Origin: Pectobacterium punjabense
GTDB taxonomy: Bacteria > Pseudomonadota > Gammaproteobacteria > Enterobacterales > Enterobacteriaceae
Direction of reading: 5' to 3'
Length of the DNA: 64,000 nucleotides
Assembly (NCBI RefSeq): GCF_012427845.1
Contig: NZ_CP038498.1
Span: 3,162,001-3,226,000 of the forward strand
The notes under the pieces were generated by a model. That model saw only the letters and a list, made by a program, of their open reading frames with translations, was not told the DNA's origin and ran no database searches. Positions 58,067-64,000 of this stretch are shown in pieces. Position 1 is the first letter of the stretch; the number at the start of each line of letters is the position of its first letter. The translations under genes were made by a program, and so were the position numbers.

Positions 58067-59254
58067 ATGTCACCACATCAACATGCCGAACATCATGCGA
58101 ATTCGTGCACGCTTCGTGTTCCTGGCGCGGCTTATGTCCTGACGTTCTGCATCGGCGTGATTGGATCAAATTCGTTACTCATGGGCCCCATCGCTCCCGA
58201 GCTTGCCGCATCATTTAAGAGCGTCACACAGTCAGTCATGCTGGCCTCAGCTGCGTTTGGTCTGGGAACCGCGCTAAGTGCTCTGTTTCTGGCACGATAC
58301 ATCGATCGGTTCGGTGCCTTTAGGATGTTGAAGAACGCGATGATGCTGCTGGTTGTCGCCTTGCTTTCCAGTGCGGTTGCTTCTTCCGTTGAATGGCTGA
58401 TAGCCAGCCAGCTTATTGCAGGTATTGCATCCGGCGTAGCGATTCCCGCGATTTACACCACCGCTGCGGCAATCGCTCCCAAGGGGCTGGAAAGTAAAAC
58501 AACGGGTGTTGTTCTTACCGGCTGGACATTAAGCCTTGTTGCCGGTGTTTCACTCGCGTCGATTCTGGCAGAGCAGTTTCACTGGCGCATCGTTTATCTC
58601 GGGATCGGTGGGCTCGCCGTTTTGGCTATCGTCATCCTTTCCCGTTTGAGCAATCGAGATGAAAACGTCATTCAGGTTTCATCATCTCCCCTGGCAGCAC
58701 TCAGCGTGCCCGGTGTGAAACCGTTATTAGCGGCATGCGGCGGATTCATGACCGCCTTTTATGGGGTTTATGGCTATCTGGGCGACTATCTGTACCACGG
58801 ACTGCACCAGCCGTTGAGTGCTAACGGCCTGATCGCACTTTGCTACGGTATCGGCTTTGGTTCCGCAGCTTTTCTGGATGCTATGATAAGTAAAGTGAAT
58901 AGCAGAGTAGCTATGCCAGCCTCATTTCTTACGGTTGCGGCGGTGTACCTTATTTTCGCGCTGTCAGGAAATAACTTATCAACGGTATGCGTGCTGATGC
59001 TTTTTCTGGGTACCGCAAATCACCTATGCGTCAATTTGCTGATCACCGGGTTAAATACAACCGATGCATCGAAACGCGGTGCCATCATGGGGCTGAACAG
59101 TGCCGTGACCTATTTGGCTGTCTTTGCAGGAAATACGTTCTTCGGTGCTCTCTATCAGCATTGGGGTTATACGACGGTGCTATATACTGCGGTAGGGTTC
59201 GTGGTGATCTCCATCCTGTTTACGTTACAGATTAAAGAAACAACCAACCTGTGA
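58067..59254 (+). CDS. MFS transporter (drug/amino-acid efflux type)
   Basis: 395-residue, 12-helix major-facilitator protein of the inner membrane. The hydrophilic His-rich start (SPHQHAEHHANS) is followed by helix 1 (AAYVLTFCIGVIGSNSLLMGPIAPEL), and the loop 2-3 signature region is FLARYIDRFGAFR. The motif C-like GWTLSLVAGVSLAS lies in helix 5, as in DHA1 exporters. Regulated probably by the divergent Lrp-type protein. Substrate unknown. Confidence 0.87.
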   Translation: MSPHQHAEHHANSCTLRVPGAAYVLTFCIGVIGSNSLLMGPIAPELAASFKSVTQSVMLASAAFGLGTALSALFLARYIDRFGAFRMLKNAMMLLVVALLSSAVASSVEWLIASQLIAGIASGVAIPAIYTTAAAIAPKGLESKTTGVVLTGWTLSLVAGVSLASILAEQFHWRIVYLGIGGLAVLAIVILSRLSNRDENVIQVSSSPLAALSVPGVKPLLAACGGFMTAFYGVYGYLGDYLYHGLHQPLSANGLIALCYGIGFGSAAFLDAMISKVNSRVAMPASFLTVAAVYLIFALSGNNLSTVCVLMLFLGTANHLCVNLLITGLNTTDASKRGAIMGLNSAVTYLAVFAGNTFFGALYQHWGYTTVLYTAVGFVVISILFTLQIKETTNL

Positions 59255-59338
59255 AATACATTAATACCTGCCTATAATTTATTCATCAATAGGTTATTCC
59301 ATAAGAATTTTATCAGACTGAAAAGTGCGAAAATAGGA

Positions 59339-59362
59339 AGAGGTATGTTTGACCATACCTCT
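59339..59362. terminator. Bidirectional terminator between the MFS gene and nip
   Basis: AGAGGTATG pairs perfectly with CATACCTCT (6-base loop) in the 118-bp convergent gap, with T-rich sequence on both sides. Confidence 0.75.
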
Positions 59363-59372
59363 CTTATCATAA

Positions 59373-60164
59373 TTATTTTGATGCTGTTAGGCTGGCAGCG
59401 GTAAATTCTGGATAACCAGCCGGCCGACCATTATTCAGATTATTCAGGAAATTATTGTCTTTAAGAGGAATCGAGGCCGATCCATAGTCAAACGCGTTTA
59501 ATCGGTTCCGCAATTCCTGATTATTAATGCCATCACCGTACATTGAATACCAACTGATAATATCTGGCGTGACAAATTTCTTATATGGATTTTCTGCTTG
59601 TTCATTCGTTTTAGAAAAACGGAAAGCGTGGGTTAATGCACCATCTTTGTGATAAACAAATTTCAGATGCCCATCCTGTTTATCGATGCTCGCCGCATCT
59701 TTGGTCGTCAATTTACCATGAGCACTGTAGCTACCATGCGTTACTACGCCATTTTTAGTCCAGATCGCAACATGTTCCCAATCATGGCGGTGGCCTGAAT
59801 TTACACCGTTCAGTATCTGATCTTTTAAAAAATAGAGCGCGTAGAAGCTGCCACAATAACGGGAACCACCAGAGTTAACACAGGCATATCGGTGCAGTGT
59901 ATTTGATGAGTCAAGAAAGTTACTCCATCGGCACCCACCTGTTATATTTCCCGATGGTTTAAGCCCACCGTTTTGTACACCATTACGGCTCACTCCGGCG
60001 CTGGGAAGACAACCATCAGAATCAAAATCAAATACCGGTGCAATCGCCCGTGCATCAATTCCAGACGGCAAGGTTTGGTTTAATTTAGGGAAAGTATCTG
60101 CATGCGAAGAAAAAGTAGCGAACAATATTGAGAATGCCAGACTTGTTTTCTTTCCTGAAAGCAT
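59373..60164 (-). CDS. nip: Necrosis-inducing protein Nip (NLP/NPP1 family toxin)
   Basis: Secreted plant cytotoxin of the Nep1-like family; NLPs bind plant sphingolipids and lyse dicot membranes. It is 263 residues with a signal peptide (1-22, ending SSHA), so it uses Sec and probably the type II system. The diagnostic heptapeptide GHRHDWE is at residues 124-130, followed by HVAIW. Cysteines at 52, 78, 95 and 104 allow disulfides. The ATG at 60164 follows AAAGGA; a longer frame upstream lacks one. A nip gene is typical of Pectobacterium. No KdgR box was recognised by eye. Confidence 0.93.
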   Translation of the reverse strand: MLSGKKTSLAFSILFATFSSHADTFPKLNQTLPSGIDARAIAPVFDFDSDGCLPSAGVSRNGVQNGGLKPSGNITGGCRWSNFLDSSNTLHRYACVNSGGSRYCGSFYALYFLKDQILNGVNSGHRHDWEHVAIWTKNGVVTHGSYSAHGKLTTKDAASIDKQDGHLKFVYHKDGALTHAFRFSKTNEQAENPYKKFVTPDIISWYSMYGDGINNQELRNRLNAFDYGSASIPLKDNNFLNNLNNGRPAGYPEFTAASLTASK

Positions 60165-60383
60165 ATTAATTCCTTTAGTAAAGAATAACCGTTTAAAACC
60201 AATACCATCAATAGCTACAAAAACTGTACCCATGATGAAAGCGTAAGAAGTTCCACTTTTAACAAGAAAAAAGAGGAAATCAAAATCTTTTATTTCCAAC
60301 AATGAAGATGAATATATTTAGGCTGCAAAATAATATAGGGAACTTATATAATAGTCAGCAAGTTCCCTACCACGTTAGGACGC

Positions 60384-61145
60384 TTACTCTCCAAACACGT
60401 CATAACGCTGATTTTTCGCATCAAAACGATATTCCAACAGAATATCCCCTCCGCCGTGGGAATAGCAGTTCAGCATGATGCTGCGATTATCTTCGCCGTT
60501 CTCAATATTCATATAAACCGGGGTCATGAAAAAACCGAACTGGCATTGTTGAAAGTCAGGTTTAAGAAGCTGATCGACATTGCCGCTCTTCTTGTTAATC
60601 GCCTTGATCCCCTCAACAACCATCCCCGTATCGCTGTTTTGATACACTCCGACGAAACTGTGGGTTTCCGTTTGTCCCCAGAAAGGAATATCGACCTGCC
60701 CTTCTACCTTGGCAGGTTGCTCGCTATCGTCAAAGGATGCGACACGCCGTAAGCTAACATCATAACGAGCTTTTCCGTTCGACCACTCGCCGCGGAGCTC
60801 TTCTCCCGTTTCCGTTAATTTAAACGGGCAATGTGTCATATCCATGTCAGACTTAACGCCCTGAACGATATATTTATCATAATCCTGAGGCGTATGAATT
60901 TCGCAGATATCGAGCGACGTTTCCGAGAGTCGACCATACAGAGGGATCGGTGCTCGGTATTTATCGTAAAAGTAACTTCCCAAAAGATTCTTATCTTGGT
61001 CAATACCGTATTTCTGCAATGAAAAATGCACCGGATAAGGCCCAATATGGCCTTCGTAATTGCTCACGACATACCAGCCAGCATGCGCTCCCCATGTTGC
61101 CGTCCACAGTCCACAGGCTATTAAGGTTGATACCGCTACTCTCAT
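60384..61145 (-). CDS. Secreted protein of unknown function next to nip
   Basis: 253 residues, not recognised. The signal peptide (1-22, MRVAVSTLIACGLWTATWGA then HAG) predicts export. The mature part looks all-beta: alternating hydrophobic and polar residues, YEGHIGPYPVHFSLQKYG near the start, and GEWSNGKARYDVSLRRV (about 118-134). Four Cys (near 80, 105, 202 and 225) could make two disulfides. 219 bp upstream of nip in the same orientation, which invites a link to virulence, but nothing in the sequence proves it. Copy E of the mosaic repeat lies just upstream. Confidence 0.75.
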   Translation of the reverse strand: MRVAVSTLIACGLWTATWGAHAGWYVVSNYEGHIGPYPVHFSLQKYGIDQDKNLLGSYFYDKYRAPIPLYGRLSETSLDICEIHTPQDYDKYIVQGVKSDMDMTHCPFKLTETGEELRGEWSNGKARYDVSLRRVASFDDSEQPAKVEGQVDIPFWGQTETHSFVGVYQNSDTGMVVEGIKAINKKSGNVDQLLKPDFQQCQFGFFMTPVYMNIENGEDNRSIMLNCYSHGGGDILLEYRFDAKNQRYDVFGE

Positions 61146-61166
61146 ATATTCACCTTGTCTACCCGT

Positions 61167-61222
61167 TATACCTCAAGCCACATATGCGTTGATTTTTCTG
61201 CAACTCGTGTTATTTAGTGTGT
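61167..61222. repeat. Mosaic hairpin repeat, copy E (about 56 bp, internally deleted)
   Basis: TATACCTCAAGCCACATATG then CGTTG on the left and CTGCAACTCGTGTTATTTAG then TGTGTA on the right: both ends of the family with almost no interior. Orientation as copy D. Placed just upstream of the secreted-protein gene at 60384-61145. Confidence 0.7.
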
Positions 61223-61273
61223 AACCATAAAGCGCTGTTGTTCAAAAACGGCGAACACCTGTCGCACATCCCT

Positions 61274-61540
61274 TTAATCATGCTGGCAGCAGGGACAGAT
61301 TTCTACCTCAGAAACCGTCATGGCCGTTGTTCCCTGACAATCCCATTCGACACGTACCGGCTGGCCTTCAGGCTCCGAGTGGTGCAGATACTTATTGACG
61401 GGACTTTCCGTCATACCACTCACCACTTCAGTGGCGATAAGCTCATCACCGACAAAAATACGGGCTGTCGCCTGTGAGGCTTCGCGCGTTTCACCGGATT
61501 GCCGATACAAATAGTTAACCGTGAGTTTAATGCTGGGCAT
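61274..61540 (-). CDS. Small hypothetical protein with C-terminal CPCC motif
   Basis: 88 residues, not recognised. It begins MPSIKLTVNYLYRQSGETRE and looks all-beta; it ends VEICPCCQHD, a cysteine cluster preceded by one more Cys (WDCQG). No signal peptide, so probably cytosolic. The four Cys and one His could hold a metal. The reading frame uses backbone-like codons. Upstream a 500-bp gene-free region follows. Confidence 0.6.
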   Translation of the reverse strand: MPSIKLTVNYLYRQSGETREASQATARIFVGDELIATEVVSGMTESPVNKYLHHSEPEGQPVRVEWDCQGTTAMTVSEVEICPCCQHD

Positions 61541-62057
61541 AGCACTTCTTAACAGGGAAAAAACAAGGAAAACAGTGTATCGCGTTCACTCGCGCTTGTA
61601 GAGCACATACATAGCAAGCGGTATCCCCAACCCATGCTAATACCATGATAGTTTTCTATTTTTTAAAAATAGAGGGATCTGGTCGCATAAAATCGCACGA
61701 TTGGTAATCAAAAAGTTAAATCTTATGCCTTTTGGATATTAATGAAGCAGAAAAAACAGCCGATACACTTTTCGATAGGGTGTTTTTTAATGCAATTGCA
61801 TTTTGCATAAATAGTGTTTGGCATAAATACTGTTTTATCGTGTTCTGATTGAACCATGTCGCTAACGTCATCGTGTTGAATAATAGGAAATTATACTCAT
61901 CGGATTGATGCCTCTTCCAAGTAAGATAATTAACTTGCTTATGTTGGCGGCACGAGTTTTAACAATGGCGCATTAACGCATGTGGTTTTAACGCACTGAA
62001 GTAACTCACTGGTAAAACCATTACCAGCATTAAATAGATATAAGAAGGAGTTATACT
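61541..62057. other. 517-bp gene-free promoter-like region
   Basis: A/T-rich, no credible ORF. It contains a direct near-repeat TTTGCATAAATAGTGTTTGGCATAAATACTG (61801-61831, two GCATAAATA blocks 16 bp apart), a palindromic A/T hairpin TCTATTTTTTAAAAATAGA near 61657, and GTTTTAACGCA/GGTTTTAACGC-type repeats near 61950-61999. It ends with AAGGAG, the ribosome site of the next gene. Looks like an elaborately regulated promoter. Confidence 0.45.
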
Positions 62058-62597
62058 GTGGTGATTCCAGATATTCAAATCGTGAGTTCAACAACTCCTG
62101 CGACCATGCCTCCCATTGGCGCAGCCGCTAATCCAACTGTCGTTGCAGCCATCAGCCCGGGGAATAAAACCGACACATCAGCAAATTCCGACTCGCAAAA
62201 TATGCCGGGCTCGAACGAGAGCACGAAGGTCACGCTGTCGTCTCAAAAGAAGCGTGCTACTGAAGAGAAAGATGTCACTCCACCTGAACAGGTTAAGGCA
62301 CAGCAGAAAGTTGCCACTGAATATTCTTTGGCGATGACAGGTATTCCTTTGTATAACGGTAAACTTGTGTCCGTGGTTAAATACCCAGATGGTAATTCTG
62401 AAATGTTTGATGCCTTTACAGGACAGCGCATCACACAGGAAGATTTGGCTCTCATGAGCGCACTTCATAGTTCTGGTGGCGAGCAGGTATTACATTTTGA
62501 GAGTAAGACGTCATATAGCAATTTATCTGCGGCCGAAGTTTATCAGCAGATCCAAGAGATGATGCATGGTTCAAGCGGTCAGGAAGATCAGTCTTAA
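62058..62597 (+). CDS. Hypothetical protein with disordered N-terminus
   Basis: 179 residues, not recognised, no signal peptide or membrane helix. Residues 1-75 are Ser/Thr/Pro/Ala/Asn-rich and likely disordered; 80-179 look folded (LYNGKLVSVVKYPDGNSEMF and DAFTGQRITQEDLALMSAL, then an amphipathic YSNLSAAEVYQQIQEMM). It starts at GTG with AAGGAG seven bases upstream, a strong site. The build, with a flexible N-terminus and no Sec signal, is compatible with a secreted effector or a motility protein, but that is only a guess. Confidence 0.65.
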   Translation: MVIPDIQIVSSTTPATMPPIGAAANPTVVAAISPGNKTDTSANSDSQNMPGSNESTKVTLSSQKKRATEEKDVTPPEQVKAQQKVATEYSLAMTGIPLYNGKLVSVVKYPDGNSEMFDAFTGQRITQEDLALMSALHSSGGEQVLHFESKTSYSNLSAAEVYQQIQEMMHGSSGQEDQS

Positions 62598-62701
62598 TAA
62601 TAAATCGATGCCAAGACAAATAACCCCATTGCCCTGGCATTAAAGAAAAATATAACGCTATCTTAATAATACAGAATGGCTACTTAATGGAAACTGGCCG
62701 A

Positions 62702-63274
62702 TTAACGATTAGCAACGAGCGCTTGCGAAAACTCAGTTAATCTTGTCAGGCCATATTCCCAGGGACCAAACCCCGCTTCCGCATTAATATGCCCCGCCTC
62801 GCCGACATCAACTAACTCACTGTTCCACGCCTGCGCCCAGTATTGGGCGCGAGTGAAACTCATTAACGGATCGTTATGGCTGGCAAATGTCAGCGCAGGA
62901 ACCGGCAGCGGCGCTGCCTGAATGCGATCGTCGATTTCAAAGCGCAGGGGCTCGGCAGGAGCCACTAGCATGACACCGGCGATCCCTTCCTGACCCTGTT
63001 GCACGATATGGCAGGAAGCCAATGCACCGAAGCTGTGACCAATGAGAATCACAGGCTGTGTACAGACGCCGATCTCACGGCGGATCGCCAATACCCAACG
63101 GTCCAGATCGGCCTGATACCATTCCCGCTGACGTATACGGTGCCAGTGAGGAAAACGCCGTTCCCAATGGCTTTGCCAGTGTTCGTCATCGCTGTCTCGC
63201 AACCCTGGCACCAGTACCATCGTTAGCTGCTGGCTCACTTCAGCAAGCCGCAGATCGATTTCTGTTGTCTGCAT
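62702..63274 (-). CDS. RBBP9/YdeN-family serine hydrolase
   Basis: 190-residue alpha/beta hydrolase. It has VLVPGLRDSDDEHWQSHWERRFP at the N-terminus (family signature, residues 15-37), the nucleophile elbow ILIGHSFGALASCH (about 77-90, Ser82), the acid in FASHNDPLMSF (about 130-140) and the catalytic His in GEAGHINAEAGFGPWEYG (about 159-176). Substrate unknown. It is 70 bp upstream of dbpA in the same orientation. Confidence 0.88.
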   Translation of the reverse strand: MQTTEIDLRLAEVSQQLTMVLVPGLRDSDDEHWQSHWERRFPHWHRIRQREWYQADLDRWVLAIRREIGVCTQPVILIGHSFGALASCHIVQQGQEGIAGVMLVAPAEPLRFEIDDRIQAAPLPVPALTFASHNDPLMSFTRAQYWAQAWNSELVDVGEAGHINAEAGFGPWEYGLTRLTEFSQALVANR

Positions 63275-63343
63275 CCGTTCTTAACACTCCTGTCTGTTAC
63301 ACCGTGACGCTCATCCTGCCCTGCCAGATCAATTAAATACCGG

Positions 63344-64000
63344 TTACTTTAACAATCTAGCCTTACAGCTTTTCCCTTTGATTTTGCCTTTCTGGAGCTG
63401 CTGCAACGCACGTTTAGCACTGGCTTTACGGATAGCCACATACGCATGCAGCGGGAACATATCTATTTTACCAACTTCCGCCGCCGTTAATCCCGCATCG
63501 CCAGTTAATGCGCCAAGAATATCACCGGGACGAATTTTGGCTTTTCTGCCACCATCTATGCACAGCGTCATCATCTCAGGTTCGAGCGCAACCTCACCAC
63601 TGCGGCTAATCTCATCCGCCGACGTCCACTTAATGCGCATACCGAGATAGTCTTCAATCAGATTAGCGCGATTCATTTCCTGTGGCGTACATAGGCTGAC
63701 AGCCAGTCCCTGCGTACCCGCGCGCCCTGTTCTGCCAATACGGTGCACGTGAACTTCAGGATCGAAAGCCAGCTCAAAATTCACCACCAGCGCCAGCTCT
63801 TTGATATCAAGACCGCGAGCCGCAACATCGGTTGCAACCAGCACGCGGCAGCTGCGGTTAGCAAAACGCACCAGCACCTGATCGCGATCGCGCTGTTCCA
63901 GATCGCCATGCAGCGCCGATACGCTAATCCCACGCATGTCCAGTGCGTCAAATACGCTCTGGCAATCGCGCTTCGTGTTGCAAAACACCACGCAGGATGC
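63344..64000 (-). CDS. dbpA: ATP-dependent RNA helicase DbpA (N-terminal part outside the window)
   Basis: DEAD-box helicase specific for 23S rRNA hairpin 92, acting in 50S assembly. Only the C-terminal 218 residues are present: RecA domain 2 with VALVATDVAARGLDIK-type motif V (LVATDVAARGLDIKEL) and motif VI HRIGRTGRAG, then the DbpA-type RRM-like RNA-binding domain (MMTLCIDGGRKAKIRPGDIL and ALTGDAG) and the basic end GKIKGKSCKARLLK. The frame is open to the window edge, so the start is not seen. Confidence 0.94.
   Translation of the reverse strand, partial: ASCVVFCNTKRDCQSVFDALDMRGISVSALHGDLEQRDRDQVLVRFANRSCRVLVATDVAARGLDIKELALVVNFELAFDPEVHVHRIGRTGRAGTQGLAVSLCTPQEMNRANLIEDYLGMRIKWTSADEISRSGEVALEPEMMTLCIDGGRKAKIRPGDILGALTGDAGLTAAEVGKIDMFPLHAYVAIRKASAKRALQQLQKGKIKGKSCKARLLK

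Overview
The window is chromosomal DNA of an enterobacterial soft-rot plant pathogen, most likely Pectobacterium. Two things support this. First, the gene order follows the Escherichia coli yfbT-ackA-pta-hisP-purF-accD-fabB-aroC-fadJ-fadL-mlaA-argW segment almost gene for gene. Second, it carries a necrosis-inducing Nip/NLP toxin gene with the GHRHDWE signature, typical of Pectobacterium. Genus is inferred from gene content and not from a database match. Most genes are intact; both window ends cut a gene (yfbT on the left, dbpA on the right).

Layout. 1-5.8 kb: yfbT, yfbU and yfbV (minus), then ackA-pta (plus), the acetate/acetyl-phosphate node. 5.8-9.7 kb: yfcD, yfcE, yfcG, folX, yfcH, with a 28-bp tandem repeat behind yfcD and a 275-bp hairpin-rich mosaic repeat directly before yfcH. 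9.8-12.9 kb: hisJQMP basic amino-acid ABC transporter. Its upstream region has a sigma-54 promoter match and two NtrC enhancer-like sites. 13.3-23.5 kb: ubiX, purF, cvpA (PurR box), dedD, folC, accD, dedA, truA, usg, pdxB, all minus. 23.8-30.6 kb: a DMT exporter, flk, an HSL-type esterase, fabB (overlapping FabR and FadR operators) and mnmC. 30.7-36.6 kb: yfcL, epmC, yfcA, mepA, aroC, prmB (TTG start), smrB, sixA.

36.6-43.2 kb is an accessory block absent from the E. coli order: a five-gene Csu-type (archaic, spore-coat-U) chaperone-usher pilus, preceded by an A/T-rich kilobase with two mosaic repeats. A probable attenuator follows the first pilin gene, and a 30-codon leader-like ORF precedes the second. 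43.2-50.2 kb: fadJ/fadI (FadR box), a MarR-like regulator coupled to a methyltransferase, yfcZ and fadL (FadR box). With fabB this makes three FadR-type sites, linking fatty-acid synthesis and breakdown. 50.3-53.9 kb: mqo, mlaA, the longest mosaic repeat and tRNA-Arg(CCU).

54-64 kb, beyond the tRNA, is a second accessory region with A/T-rich stretches. It holds a cupin protein, a remnant-like secreted 27-residue ORF, a three-gene operon of secreted proteins (two are paralogues with LprI-like C-termini), an Lrp regulator divergent from an MFS transporter, the Nip toxin, three unrecognised small proteins, an RBBP9-like hydrolase and dbpA. The best candidates for something undescribed are the secreted LprI-like operon, the modular hairpin repeat family (five copies seen here), and the leader/attenuator arrangement in the pilus operon.
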